Source: Silvimonas soli
Lineage (GTDB): Bacteria > Pseudomonadota > Gammaproteobacteria > Burkholderiales > Chitinibacteraceae
DNA: 64,000 nucleotides
Direction: 5' to 3'
Assembly (NCBI RefSeq): GCF_030035605.1
Contig: NZ_CP106736.1
Location: 4,444,234 to 4,508,233 of the forward strand
Every line of letters begins with the position of its first letter. The first letter of the stretch is position 1. Under the pieces are notes generated by a model. The model ran no database searches, was not told the DNA's origin, and saw nothing but the letters and a program-made list of their open reading frames with translations. A program made the translations under genes and the position numbers. This document shows, piece by piece, positions 28,291-37,819 of the stretch.

Positions 28291-29496
28291 ATGCAAAGCA
28301 AAACCAAAATGCGCATCCGGTCTGCCGCCACGTTATTGATTCTGGCGCCACTGGCCGCTGCGGTGCTATCCGCCTGCCAGGATAGTCGCGCCAACGAACA
28401 AAGCGCCGCACCGCCGCCGCCCGTGGTGAGCGTGGCGTCAGTCATTCACAAGTCGCTGAACGATTTTGACGAGTTCACTGGTCGCCTCGAAGCCCCACAA
28501 ACCGTGGAAATCCGCCCGCGAGTCAGTGGTTATGTGCAATCGGTTAACTTCCACGAAGGTGCCGTGGTCAAGAAGGGTGATTTGCTGTTCCAGATTGATC
28601 CACGTCCGTTTCAGGCCGAAGTGGATCGCCTGAACGCCGAGTATCAGTCGGCCAAGGCGCATCAGGCACAGGCGCGCAGCGATGCCGAACGGGCGCAGCG
28701 TTTGAAGTCGCAAGACGCCATCAGTACCGAAGACTTTGATGCCCGCAATACCGCTTTGCTGGCCGCTCAAGCTCAGGTCGATGCCACTGCTGCCGCACTG
28801 ACCGCCGCCAAACTCAATCTGGATTACACCCATATCACCGCGCCGATTAATGGCCGCGTGAGCAATGCGCTGATTACCTCGGGCAACCTGGTGAGCAGCA
28901 GCAGCGCGGGCGCCAGTTTGCTGACGACGGTGGTGTCGACCGACAAGGTCTACGCCTACTTTGACGCCGACGAGCAGACCTTTCTGAAGTATCAGCAACT
29001 GGCTCGCAGTCACAAGGTGGATGCCGCCGACGCCAAATACCCGATCTTCCTGGGGCTGGCTGACGAAACCGGTTATCCGCATCAAGGCGCGGTGGATTTT
29101 CTGGATAACCAGGTGAATCCGCGCACCGGCACCATCCGCGCTCGCGCCGTGTTTGACAACAAAAACGGTGAGTTCACACCGGGACTGTTTGTGCGGCTGA
29201 AGGTGATAGGCGAAGGGCAGCGCGATGGCTTGCTGATCAACGACCGCGCGGTTGGCTCGGATCTGGGCAAGAAGTTTGTGCTGGTGCTGGGCAAGGACAA
29301 CAAGCTTGAGTACCGCAATGTCGAGCTGGGTAGCGACGTGGAAGACCTGCGACTGGTGCGCAGCGGCCTCAAGGCGGGCGATGTGATTGTGGTCAACGGC
29401 TTGCAGAAAGTGCGCCCGGGCATGGCCGTATCGCCGACCAAAGTGCCGATGACGGAGCCTTCCACGCTGGATAAACAGTTCCCCGCTAAAGGCTAA
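28291..29496 (+). CDS. mexE: RND efflux periplasmic adaptor (MexE-like)
   Basis: A 401-aa membrane-fusion lipoprotein. The signal sequence ends in lipobox LSAC (Cys near residue 30). The lipoyl half-motif is RPRVSGYVQSVNFHEGAVVKKGDLLFQIDPRPF, an alpha-hairpin spans ~100-175 and the second half-motif is LDYTHITAPINGRVS. Beta-barrel and membrane-proximal domains follow. It links the MexF-like pump to the outer-membrane channel. ATG has CTGGAG upstream; about 250 bases separate it from the reductase gene, so it may have its own promoter. Confidence 0.93.
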   Translation: MQSKTKMRIRSAATLLILAPLAAAVLSACQDSRANEQSAAPPPPVVSVASVIHKSLNDFDEFTGRLEAPQTVEIRPRVSGYVQSVNFHEGAVVKKGDLLFQIDPRPFQAEVDRLNAEYQSAKAHQAQARSDAERAQRLKSQDAISTEDFDARNTALLAAQAQVDATAAALTAAKLNLDYTHITAPINGRVSNALITSGNLVSSSSAGASLLTTVVSTDKVYAYFDADEQTFLKYQQLARSHKVDAADAKYPIFLGLADETGYPHQGAVDFLDNQVNPRTGTIRARAVFDNKNGEFTPGLFVRLKVIGEGQRDGLLINDRAVGSDLGKKFVLVLGKDNKLEYRNVELGSDVEDLRLVRSGLKAGDVIVVNGLQKVRPGMAVSPTKVPMTEPSTLDKQFPAKG

Positions 29497-29617
29497 CCGC
29501 ACTGCGTTGCCGGGCAAGCGCAGTGGCAAATACCACTGGCTACGCCCCAGCTTTGCCTGATGAATTTGGCGGATGGGCCACGCCCGTCCCAAGAATGACC
29601 GTTCCCAAGGAACAACC

Positions 29618-32600
29618 ATGAAATTCTCTCAATACTTCATCCAGCGGCCCATCTTTGCGGCGGTGCTGTCGATGATCATCTTTATTGGCGGTTTGCTCGC
29701 CCTGAAGGTGTTGCCGATCAGCGAATACCCGGAAGTCGTGCCGCCCACCGTGGTGGTGCATGCCAGTTATCCTGGCGCCAATCCGCAAACTATCGCAGAA
29801 ACCGTCGCGTCACCGCTGGAGCAGCGCATTAACGGCGTCGAGGGGATGTTGTATCAATCCTCACAAGCCACCTCCGATGGCGCGATGACGCTGACGGTGA
29901 CTTTTGCGCTGGGCACCGATGCCGACAAAGCCCAGGTGCAAGTGCAAAACCGTGTGGCCCAAGCATTGCCGCAATTGCCTGCGGACGTGCAGCGCCTTGG
30001 TGTCACCACAGAGAAAAGCTCGCCCGATCTAACCATGGTGGTGCACCTGACATCACCGAGCAATCGCTACGACATGCTCTACCTGAGCAACTACGCCAAT
30101 CTGCAGGTCAAAGACGCTTTGGCGCGGATTGATGGCGTGGGGGATGTCAAACTGTTTGGCGCGGGCGACTACTCCATGCGCCTGTGGCTGGACCCGGAAA
30201 AAATCGCCAGCCGTAACCTCACCGCGTCGGACGTAGTAAAAGCCGTGCGCGAGCAAAACATCCAGGTAGCCTCCGGTTCGCTCGGCACTTCGCCGACCTC
30301 ATCCACTGCGGATTACCAGCTCAATATCAACACGCAAGGCCGGCTGGTGACTGAGGAAGAATTCGGCAACATCATCATCCGTAGTGGTGCCGATGGCGAA
30401 ATCGTGCGGCTGCGCGATATTGCCCGCGTTGAACTGGGCTCCAACAGTTACGCCTTGCGCTCGTTGCTGGATAACAAACCCGCCGTGGCGATTCCGATCT
30501 TTGCCCGGCCCGGTTCCAACGCGCTGGAAATCTCCAAAAATGTGCGCGCCACCATGGCGACGCTGAAAAAGGATTTCCCGCAGGGCATCGATTACTCGAT
30601 CGTCTATGACCCGACCGTGTTCGTGAAAAGCTCGATCGAAGCCGTTGCACATACCTTGTTCGAGGCGATTCTGCTGGTCGTGCTGGTGGTGATCCTGTTC
30701 CTGCAAACCTGGCGGGCGTCGATCATTCCGCTGGTGGCAGTGCCAGTATCGCTGGTGGGCACCTTTGCGCTAATGCATCTGTTTGGTTTCTCGCTCAACG
30801 CACTGTCGCTGTTCGGCCTGGTGCTGGCCATCGGTATTGTGGTGGACGATGCCATCGTGGTGGTGGAGAACGTTGAACGCAATATCGAGCTGGGTTTAAG
30901 CCCGATTGATGCAACGCGCCGCGCCATGAGCGAAGTGACTGGCCCGATTGTCGCGACGGCGCTGGTGCTGTGCGCGGTGTTTATCCCGACTGCGTTTATC
31001 TCCGGCCTGACTGGCCAGTTCTATCGTCAGTTTGCGTTGACCATTGCCATCAGCACGGTGATCTCGGCATTCAATTCGCTGACCTTGTCGCCCGCGCTGG
31101 CCGCGGTGTTGCTGCGTGGTCACGATGCACCGAAAGATCGCCTCACACGCTGGATGGATGCCACTTTCGGCTGGTTCTTCCGTCCGTTTAATCGTTTCTT
31201 CCATCGTTCGTCTGCAGGCTACGTGAGCGGGGTGCAGGGCATTTTGCGGCGCTCGGCGATTGCCATGTTTGTCTACGTTGGTTTGCTGGGTCTGACCGTG
31301 CTCGGCTTCAACAGCGTGCCGGGCGGGTTTGTGCCGCAGCAAGACAAGCAATACCTGGTGTCGTTTGCGCAGTTGCCTGGCGCCGCCACGCTGGATCGCA
31401 CCGAAAGCGTCATCCGCGCCATGAGTGCGATTGCGCTGAAAGAACCAGGCGTACAAAGCGCTGTGGCTTTTCCGGGGTTGTCTATCAACGGCTTCACCAA
31501 CAGTCCTTCAGCCGGGATCTTGTTTGTTACGCTCAAGCCATTTGAGGAACGCAAGACGGCTGATCTGTCGGCGGGGGCCATCGCCGGCAAACTCAACGCC
31601 AAATACGCTGGCTTGCAAGACGCCTTTGTCGCCATCTTTCCGCCACCGCCAGTACAAGGGCTGGGCACGATTGGTGGCTTCAGAATGCAGATCGAAGACC
31701 GTAGTGGCCTCGGCTTTAACGAGATGTACACGCAGGTGCAAAACCTGATCGCCAAAGGCCGCAAAACGCCGGAGCTGGCCGGTTTGTTTAGTGGTTATGA
31801 AGTGAACGTGCCCCAAATCGACGCGCACATCGACCGCGACAAGGCCAAAACCCATGGCGTGGCGCTGACCGATGCTTTCGACACCATGCAAATCTATCTG
31901 GGTTCGCTGTATGTGAACGACTTCAACCGCTTTGGCCGCACCTACCAGGTAAACGCCCAGGCCGACCAATCGTTCCGGCTGCACCCAGACGACATCGCCC
32001 GCCTGAAAACCCGCAATGCCGATGGCGACATGGTGCCGCTGGGCGCATTCATGACCGTGAAGGAAACCAGCGGCCCGGATCGCGTACAGCATTACAACGG
32101 CTATGTGACGGCTGAAATCAACGGTGGCGCGGCACCCGGCTTTAGTTCCGGCCAGGCGCAAGCAGCAATGGAAAAACTCGCCAAAGAAGAACTGCCCAAT
32201 GGCATGACTTTTGAATGGACCGAGCTGACTTACCAGCAAATCCTCGCCGGTAACACCGCTATCCTGATCTTCCCGTTGTGCGTGTTGTTGGTGTTCCTGG
32301 TGCTGGCGGCGCTGTATGAAAGCTGGACCATGCCGTTGGCAGTCATCCTGATTGTGCCAATGGGTCTGTTGAGTGCCATTACCGGGCTCTGGCTCACCCA
32401 TGGCGACAACAACGTGTTTACGCAAATCGGCTTGATTGTGTTGGTGGGGCTGGCGTGCAAGAACGCGATTCTGATCGTCGAATTTGCCCGCGAGAAAGAA
32501 GAACTGGAAGGCATGGATCCGATCCACGCCGTGCTGGAAGCCTGCCGCTTGCGTCTGCGCCCGATTTTGATGACCTCGATGGCTTTCATTATGGGTGTCG

Positions 32601-32812
32601 TTCCGCTGGTGACCTCAACCGGTGCTGGTTCTGAAATGCGCCGTGCCATGGGTACCGCCGTGTTCTCCGGCATGCTGGGTGTGACTTTCTTTGGCCTGCT
32701 GCTGACGCCGGTGTTCTATGTACTGCTGCGCAAACTGGTGCACGCCGACCGCAAAACCAGACCCGTCGACACACCCTTGTTGCCGCCGCAAGCCCAACTG
32801 GAGGGTCAATAA
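29618..32812 (+). CDS. mexF: RND multidrug efflux pump (MexF-like)
   Basis: A 1064-aa inner-membrane proton/drug antiporter of the HAE-1 group. It starts MKFSQYFIQRPIFAAVLSMIIF, has two sets of six transmembrane helices with large periplasmic loops, and carries the proton-relay motif GIVVDDAIVVVENVERN in helix 4. The second-half motif GLACKNAILIVEFAREKEE is also present. Length and composition match MexF (1062 aa), whose substrates include chloramphenicol, trimethoprim and quinolones. AAGGAAC precedes the ATG, 121 bases after mexE. Confidence 0.94.
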   Translation: MKFSQYFIQRPIFAAVLSMIIFIGGLLALKVLPISEYPEVVPPTVVVHASYPGANPQTIAETVASPLEQRINGVEGMLYQSSQATSDGAMTLTVTFALGTDADKAQVQVQNRVAQALPQLPADVQRLGVTTEKSSPDLTMVVHLTSPSNRYDMLYLSNYANLQVKDALARIDGVGDVKLFGAGDYSMRLWLDPEKIASRNLTASDVVKAVREQNIQVASGSLGTSPTSSTADYQLNINTQGRLVTEEEFGNIIIRSGADGEIVRLRDIARVELGSNSYALRSLLDNKPAVAIPIFARPGSNALEISKNVRATMATLKKDFPQGIDYSIVYDPTVFVKSSIEAVAHTLFEAILLVVLVVILFLQTWRASIIPLVAVPVSLVGTFALMHLFGFSLNALSLFGLVLAIGIVVDDAIVVVENVERNIELGLSPIDATRRAMSEVTGPIVATALVLCAVFIPTAFISGLTGQFYRQFALTIAISTVISAFNSLTLSPALAAVLLRGHDAPKDRLTRWMDATFGWFFRPFNRFFHRSSAGYVSGVQGILRRSAIAMFVYVGLLGLTVLGFNSVPGGFVPQQDKQYLVSFAQLPGAATLDRTESVIRAMSAIALKEPGVQSAVAFPGLSINGFTNSPSAGILFVTLKPFEERKTADLSAGAIAGKLNAKYAGLQDAFVAIFPPPPVQGLGTIGGFRMQIEDRSGLGFNEMYTQVQNLIAKGRKTPELAGLFSGYEVNVPQIDAHIDRDKAKTHGVALTDAFDTMQIYLGSLYVNDFNRFGRTYQVNAQADQSFRLHPDDIARLKTRNADGDMVPLGAFMTVKETSGPDRVQHYNGYVTAEINGGAAPGFSSGQAQAAMEKLAKEELPNGMTFEWTELTYQQILAGNTAILIFPLCVLLVFLVLAALYESWTMPLAVILIVPMGLLSAITGLWLTHGDNNVFTQIGLIVLVGLACKNAILIVEFAREKEELEGMDPIHAVLEACRLRLRPILMTSMAFIMGVVPLVTSTGAGSEMRRAMGTAVFSGMLGVTFFGLLLTPVFYVLLRKLVHADRKTRPVDTPLLPPQAQLEGQ

Positions 32813-32813
32813 C

Positions 32814-34244
32814 ATGACCAACAAGATCAATATTGTTAAGCATTTCACGCTGCCCACGCTCAAGCTGGTTAGCGCGCTGATGTTCAGTGGCGGTCTGGCC
32901 GCCTGCGCGGTCGGGCCGGAATACCATGCGCCGGTACCCGCTGAAATTCACTTGGCCAACACCGCCACGGCGGATTTCAACACCAGCAGCATTGAACGCA
33001 ACTGGTGGGCGCAACTGGATGACCCAGAACTCAACAGCCTGATCGACCAGGGCTTGAACGCCAATCACGATCTGCGCATTGCTTTGGCACGGGTAAATGC
33101 GGCGCGCGCCCAGTTTGATATCAGCGAGATCAATCGCTGGCCGGTGGTGACGGCCAATGGGCAAGTCACACGGCAAATGGCGCAGCAACCCGGTTTTACC
33201 ACCAACCGGGTGCTGACCAATGACTGGCAAGTCGGCTTTGATGCGGGCTGGGAGCTTGATATCTGGGGGCGCTTGTCCAGCCTGGAAACCGCTGCGCGGT
33301 CTCGTGCCGAAGCGGCGGCTTTCGGGCTCGACCAGGTGCGTGTGAGCGTCGTGGCCGAAATCGGCCGCAACTATTACTTGATGCGCGGCGCGCAGCAGCG
33401 TTACGCAGTCGCTCAGCGCAACCTGAAAAACCTGCAATCCACGCTGGATATCACCCAGGCCCGCGTGACTAACGGCCAAGGCACGGAACTGGATGTAGCC
33501 CGCGCCCGCGCCAATCTGGCCAATGTGCAAGCCACGCTGCCGCCGCTGGAAACGGTCGTCAAACTCACGCAATACCGGCTCGCCGTGCTGGTGGGTGTCA
33601 TGCCTGGTACGCTGGATGCACAATTGGCACCCGCCGTGCTGCCACCGATCTCCAAGCCATTGCCCATTGGTGATGCGGCCGAGTTAATTCGCCGTCGCCC
33701 GGATATTGCCGTGGCCGAGCGTGAACTTGCCGCGGCCAATGCCGATGTCGGTGCCGCCATGGCAGAGCGGTTTCCGCGTATCAGTCTGGGTGGGTTCCTT
33801 GGCTTTATCGCCAGCCGTGGTGGCGATCTGGGGCAGGCCAGCTCCAAAGCCTGGAGCATCACGCCGAGCATAGATTGGCCTGCATTCCGTCTCGGCGCGG
33901 TAAATGCCCAGGTCCGCAGCAACAAAGCCGTGGTCGATGCCGATGTGGCGCGATACGAGCAAACCGTGCTGCAAGCCGTGGAAGAAACTGAGGGCGCATT
34001 GCTGACCTATAACCGCACGCAACAACGCTTGTCACGGCTGGTTGAATCGGCCCAGCAAAGCAAACGCGCCGCCGATATCGCTCGCGTGCGTTACAAAGAA
34101 GGCGCAGCAGATTTTCTGACGCTACTGGACGCCGAGCGCACGCAACTCAGCGCTGAAGACGCCATGGCTCAGGCGGAATCGGACTCGTATATTGAATTGG
34201 TGGCAGTTTACAAAGCGCTTGGAGGAGGGTGGGCGCCAGTCTGA
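32814..34244 (+). CDS. oprN: Outer-membrane efflux lipoprotein (OprN/NodT family)
   Basis: A 476-aa TolC-like channel of the NodT family. The N-terminal lipobox is LAAC (Cys ~30) followed by AVGPEY. Two OEP repeats of long helices follow, with LDDPELNSLIDQGLNANHDLRIALARVNAARA and RRRPDIAVAERELAAANADVGAAMAERFP, and RYKEGAADFLTLLDAERTQL near the C-terminus. Its ATG lies one base after the pump stop codon with GGAGGG upstream, so it is translated from the same message. It completes the tripartite pump. Confidence 0.93.
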   Translation: MTNKINIVKHFTLPTLKLVSALMFSGGLAACAVGPEYHAPVPAEIHLANTATADFNTSSIERNWWAQLDDPELNSLIDQGLNANHDLRIALARVNAARAQFDISEINRWPVVTANGQVTRQMAQQPGFTTNRVLTNDWQVGFDAGWELDIWGRLSSLETAARSRAEAAAFGLDQVRVSVVAEIGRNYYLMRGAQQRYAVAQRNLKNLQSTLDITQARVTNGQGTELDVARARANLANVQATLPPLETVVKLTQYRLAVLVGVMPGTLDAQLAPAVLPPISKPLPIGDAAELIRRRPDIAVAERELAAANADVGAAMAERFPRISLGGFLGFIASRGGDLGQASSKAWSITPSIDWPAFRLGAVNAQVRSNKAVVDADVARYEQTVLQAVEETEGALLTYNRTQQRLSRLVESAQQSKRAADIARVRYKEGAADFLTLLDAERTQLSAEDAMAQAESDSYIELVAVYKALGGGWAPV

Positions 34245-34288
34245 TTAAAGTAGCGAATCCAGCGTGTAAATCCGTCAGCATTTGAGGT

Positions 34289-34335
34289 ACAGCGGCCAGG
34301 TTCAATCGCAATGATTGACCTGGCCGCTGTGTTTT
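34289..34335 (+). terminator. Terminator of the mexEF-oprN operon
   Basis: Long stem ACAGCGGCCAGG/CCTGGCCGCTGT (34289-34300 with 34319-34330), extended by TCAA/TTGA, then GTTTT. Confidence 0.8.
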
Positions 34336-34427
34336 CTGCCACCGCGCATTCTGCTCGTCGCGAAGTGACATTCCTGTTGGCTATTGCTACCGTAATGGCT
34401 GTCTGAAACTTGCCATCAGGATTTATC

Positions 34428-34859
34428 GTGAAATTATTCCCCGGTTGGGTCTTGTTTGCCTTTGGCTCCGCTTTCTTTGCCGCGTTAACGGCCATTTTCG
34501 GCAAGCTGGGTGTTACTGGCGTCAATTCCAACTTCGCCACGTTTATCCGGACGATTGTGATTCTGTTTGTGACGGCGGGAATTCTATCTCTGCGGGCAGA
34601 ATGGCAAAAACCCGGGACGATTTCGCCTTATAGCTGGCTGTTTCTGGTGCTGTCCGGCATTGCTACCGGATTATCCTGGCTCTGCTATTACCGCGCGCTG
34701 CAAATTGGGCCGATTACCAAAGTGGCGCCGATAGACAAATTGAGCGTGGCTTTTGCCATCATCCTTGGCGTGCTGTTTATTGGCGAAAAGCTGACCTGGC
34801 CAGTGGCGATTGGCGGATCGCTGATTGTGGCTGGCTCGATTGTGATTATTGCTTTCTAA
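34428..34859 (+). CDS. Single-domain EamA-family transporter
   Basis: A 143-aa inner-membrane protein with one EamA domain of about five helices (LFAFGSAFFAALTAIFGKLGV start, LSGIATGLSWLCYYRALQIGPITKVAPIDKLSVAFAIILGVLFIGEKL signature). Half-size EamA proteins act as dimers; substrates of this group are mostly unknown metabolites. GTG start with AGGA eight bases upstream; a TTG six codons earlier is less likely. It stands alone behind the pump terminator. Confidence 0.82.
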   Translation: MKLFPGWVLFAFGSAFFAALTAIFGKLGVTGVNSNFATFIRTIVILFVTAGILSLRAEWQKPGTISPYSWLFLVLSGIATGLSWLCYYRALQIGPITKVAPIDKLSVAFAIILGVLFIGEKLTWPVAIGGSLIVAGSIVIIAF

Positions 34860-34869
34860 GGCGCGCGAA

Positions 34870-35004
34870 TCAGGCGGTTCTGGAAAGCGCCACGATTGCC
34901 GCGATTAACACCACCATCAAACAAGCTAAAAAAGCGTCCGTTTTGACAGCCCGTGCGAGCTTCGTATAACTGCGCTGTAAAACAGGTTGTGATTGCTGTT
35001 TCAT
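34870..35004 (-). CDS. Candidate 44-aa single-pass membrane protein
   Basis: A short frame with a basic cytoplasmic N-terminus (MKQQSQPVLQRSYTKLARAVK) and a hydrophobic helix (FLACLMVVLIAAIVAL) ending SRTA. CAGGTG precedes the ATG by about five bases. The charge distribution and helix look like a real small membrane protein, but the evidence is only compositional. It is convergent with the EamA gene. Confidence 0.4.
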   Translation of the reverse strand: MKQQSQPVLQRSYTKLARAVKTDAFLACLMVVLIAAIVALSRTA

Positions 35005-35384
35005 GCCGCACCTGAAGATTGTTTGACCAATGTGCATGTCCCAACGCCCGATTCACTCTGTGGTCGGGCGTTGTCATGTTTGCGCAGTATGGTCCGGGCA
35101 GCTTAGGGCTGGCTTAGTGTCCGAATCGCATGTTTTCAATGCTGGGTTTTCGCGTTTGGTCATTGAAATGCCGAGCCCGTATAAATAGCCGCAAGTCCGC
35201 GTGAAGGACGCTGCGGAACTTCAACCAGCACAGTCGTAGGGGTCTTATAAGTTTGAGATAAGTGAGTCGAGATAACCTGGGAAGCAATCGGCAGCATGAA
35301 TAGGACGCTATTCAGTTGCAATGCACACGGATTGCTGAGATCAGGCCGCGTTTGAGTCTGGTCCGTTCAACAGGAGAAAACGTT
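35005..35384. other. Intergenic region upstream of the COG4705-like gene
   Basis: No gene supported. It contains a perfect 10-bp inverted repeat CAACGCCCGA/TCGGGCGTTG (35042-35051 with 35064-35073) without a T-run, and then the leader of the next gene. Confidence 0.45.
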
Positions 35385-36173
35385 TTGACTACATCCCCCA
35401 ACCGGCATGCCCTAACCATGCTGAACAAAGTGCCAGAAGTAACGCTCATCTTCTGGATTATCAAGATCATGTCGACCACGGTGGGTGAAACCGGGGCCGA
35501 TTATCTGGCTGTTCACGTCGGGCTTGGCACGGCCACTACCGGCGGCATCATGCTGGCTTTTTTGGTGGCGGCGTTGTTTCTGCAATTGCGCGCCAGCAAA
35601 TATATTCCCTGGAAATACTGGCTCACCGTGGTACTGGTCAGTGTGGTCGGAACCCAGATCACCGATGCGCTCACCGACGGCCTGGGTGTGAGTCTTTACG
35701 CCAGTACCAGCGTATTTGCCATTGCTTTGGCCGCGATATTTGCTTTCTGGTATCGCATTGAGGGCACGTTATCCATCCACACCATTGTGACCCGGCGCCG
35801 CGAACTGTTTTACTGGGCCGCCATTTTGTTCACCTTTGCGCTGGGCACCGCAGCGGGCGATCTGGCGACCGAGGCATTGGGACTGGGCTTTCGCGTTGGG
35901 GTTATTGCGTTCGGCGCGCTGATTGCCGTGATTGGCGTCGCCTGCTATCTGGGTGCCAACGCTATGCTCAGCTTCTGGCTGGCCTACATTCTGACTCGCC
36001 CGCTGGGTGCCTCGCTGGGTGACTTGCTCTCTCAAGCCAAAACCTATGGCGGCGTGGGCTTGGGCACTGTGCAGACCAGTATTGTTTTCCTGTCGGTCAT
36101 TGTGGTTCTGGTTGGTCTGGTCAGCATTCAGCAATCCCGCGCCACCCGCAAGGCCATTGCAGTTAACGAGTAG
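35385..36173 (+). CDS. COG4705-type multispanning membrane protein
   Basis: A 262-aa inner-membrane protein with about seven to eight helices. It begins LNKVPEVTLIFWIIKIMSTTVGETGADYLAV, which is characteristic of the uncharacterised COG4705 membrane-anchored proteins, and an internal repeat-like second half starts at YWAAILFTFALGTAAGDLATE. Conserved Glu/Asp residues inside helices (VGETGAD, AAGDLATE) suggest a transport or metal-handling role, but none is proven. The start appears to be TTG, with AGGAG eight bases upstream. The secreted 136-aa protein downstream is probably cotranscribed. Confidence 0.72.
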   Translation: MTTSPNRHALTMLNKVPEVTLIFWIIKIMSTTVGETGADYLAVHVGLGTATTGGIMLAFLVAALFLQLRASKYIPWKYWLTVVLVSVVGTQITDALTDGLGVSLYASTSVFAIALAAIFAFWYRIEGTLSIHTIVTRRRELFYWAAILFTFALGTAAGDLATEALGLGFRVGVIAFGALIAVIGVACYLGANAMLSFWLAYILTRPLGASLGDLLSQAKTYGGVGLGTVQTSIVFLSVIVVLVGLVSIQQSRATRKAIAVNE

Positions 36174-36280
36174 CCCGTTAGCGGTCCGATTTTCTGACTT
36201 TATCCATTTAAAAAATCAACGCGTCATTGAATTAACCCACTTGCTTTGCCCGTGGCAGAGCAAATCATCTGGAGTAAAAC

Positions 36281-36691
36281 ATGCTGAAAAATAATCTTTC
36301 GAAACGTCTGCTGGCTATCTCTTTCGCGCTATTGGCTTTGGGTTTGTTCGATGTCTTTCCTGGCGTATCGATCATCTCGTCCGCCTATGCCGCTGAACCC
36401 GCCAAACTGGGCGACCTGGCATCTTTTCGCACCATTGTGGTCGATACCCTGAATCTGGTGCAAAAGGGCGATCTGGCGGGCGGAAAAACCCGTATCAAAG
36501 ACCTGGAAACCTCTTGGGATGACGCCGAGCCTTCGCTAAAACCGCGTGCAGCCACCGACTGGCACGCCGTAGATAAGGCTATCGACAACGCGCTTTCTGA
36601 GCTGCGCTCGAACCATCCAGATCAGGCTAGCTGCAAGAAATCGCTGACCGATTTGCTGGCGATTATGGATAAGGTTGGCGGCAAGCACTAA
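36281..36691 (+). CDS. Small secreted helical protein, partner of the COG4705-like gene
   Basis: A 136-aa exported protein. It has a long signal peptide ending SAYA-AEPAKLGD, then a predicted four-helix domain (SFRTIVVDTLNLVQKGDLAGGKTRIKDLETSWDDAEPSLKPR..WHAVDKAIDNALSELRS..CKKSLTDLLAIMDKV) with one cysteine. Helical periplasmic proteins of this size are often found beside COG4705 genes. Function unknown. CTGGAG precedes the ATG; it lies 107 bases after the membrane protein gene. Confidence 0.7.
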   Translation: MLKNNLSKRLLAISFALLALGLFDVFPGVSIISSAYAAEPAKLGDLASFRTIVVDTLNLVQKGDLAGGKTRIKDLETSWDDAEPSLKPRAATDWHAVDKAIDNALSELRSNHPDQASCKKSLTDLLAIMDKVGGKH

Positions 36692-36834
36692 TGGCATATC
36701 GCGGCGGCATCCCAAGTCAGAATTAAACGGCATGTGACGCCGGCTCGCCACGGTACCAAGCCCACATTGGCGATGACCAAGCTGAAAAACCACAGACCTG
36801 TGCTACGGTTTAATCCCCAAAAAAGGAGAAAGCC

Positions 36835-37335
36835 ATGAAGGGTTTGTTTTTTCTGCTGGTCATCGTGGGTGTCCTGCTCTACCTGGTCAAAAAGCAAGCC
36901 CGGAAAACGGCTGGCTCGACCACGACAGATGAACCATATCCGTATAAATCGCGTGGGCGTCTGTGCACTGAGGCAGAGGCGGCGTTCTTTGAAAAGCTGC
37001 GACAAGCCCTGCCGGAACACCACATCTTTGCCCAAGTGCAGATGCTGAGGATCATGGAGGTGAGGGCGGTAGAAAATGCCAAGTCATGGCAAAACAAAAT
37101 CGACCGCAAGAGCCTCGATTTTGTAATCTGCGACGCCAACCATGCAATTGTGGCCGGCATTGAACTGGACGACTCAACGCATAGCCAGAAAAAACGTCAA
37201 GATCGTGACGTGTTTGTCGAGCGCGCAATGCGCGACGCAGGTATCAAGTTGGCCAGATTCCACGCACGTGAAGTCATCACAGCCGACGGTATTCGAGAAC
37301 GGATACTGGGCGCTGCGCCTTCGGTTCAAGGATGA
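36835..37335 (+). CDS. Membrane-anchored DUF2726 protein
   Basis: A 166-aa protein: one N-terminal transmembrane helix (LFFLLVIVGVLLYLV), then a DUF2726 domain. CTEAEAAFFEKLRQALPEHHIFAQVQM, KSLDFVICDANHAIVAGIELDDSTH and DRDVFVERAMRDAGIKLARFHA give the D-x(n)-(E)xD pattern of PD-(D/E)XK nuclease-like folds. A restriction-endonuclease-like fold facing the cytoplasm is likely; the biological role is unknown. Strong AAGGAG upstream. Confidence 0.78.
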   Translation: MKGLFFLLVIVGVLLYLVKKQARKTAGSTTTDEPYPYKSRGRLCTEAEAAFFEKLRQALPEHHIFAQVQMLRIMEVRAVENAKSWQNKIDRKSLDFVICDANHAIVAGIELDDSTHSQKKRQDRDVFVERAMRDAGIKLARFHAREVITADGIRERILGAAPSVQG

Positions 37336-37462
37336 TGGCGTCGGCCCAGGCGTAAAAATTTTCCGCCTGACGTTACCGGGTTGATCGTATCAATGGATAA
37401 TGTTGCACAAGAAATTATCTTGCCAGTAACGCAAGAGCATCCAACATTGTCCGGAGATATAA

Positions 37463-37696
37463 ATGACGTACTTGCAGGCTCTGGAAGCCGCCATTGCTGA
37501 TGTCGAATCAGCTGATTTGCTGACGGCCAGAGACAAGGCGGTAGTAGCCCTGCGTGCCATGGTTGCGCTGGCTAGCGAACTGGTTGCAGATGCCGAAATG
37601 GCACGCTTGGCCGCCGAACACGAGCGCGAACTGCTTGTCAGACGCGTTGAAGTGCTTGAACGGCGCGCGCAAATTGAGGCCCATTCGCCAAATTGA
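37463..37696 (+). CDS. Small coiled-coil hypothetical protein
   Basis: A 77-aa, Ala/Glu/Arg-rich, all-helical protein. Residues ~15-70 show heptad spacing (RDKAVVALRAMVALASELVADAEMARLAAEHERELLVRRVEVLERRAQIE) that predicts a coiled coil. No signal peptide. GGAG precedes the ATG. Function not recognised. Confidence 0.6.
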   Translation: MTYLQALEAAIADVESADLLTARDKAVVALRAMVALASELVADAEMARLAAEHERELLVRRVEVLERRAQIEAHSPN

Positions 37697-37819
37697 AGAG
37701 GGCGGTTGCGAGCGGCCTGAATGATCGTATTCTGGTCGCTCGACTCTTCCGGGCTGACTCAGTCAGCGTTGTGGGTGCCAAGGATTTATATCAGCCGGAT
37801 GTACTTGTCCCGGCGTGAC

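Noticed and set aside
28438..29619. 393-codon minus-strand frame opposite mexE
   Set aside because: Antisense shadow of the adaptor gene without recognisable features.
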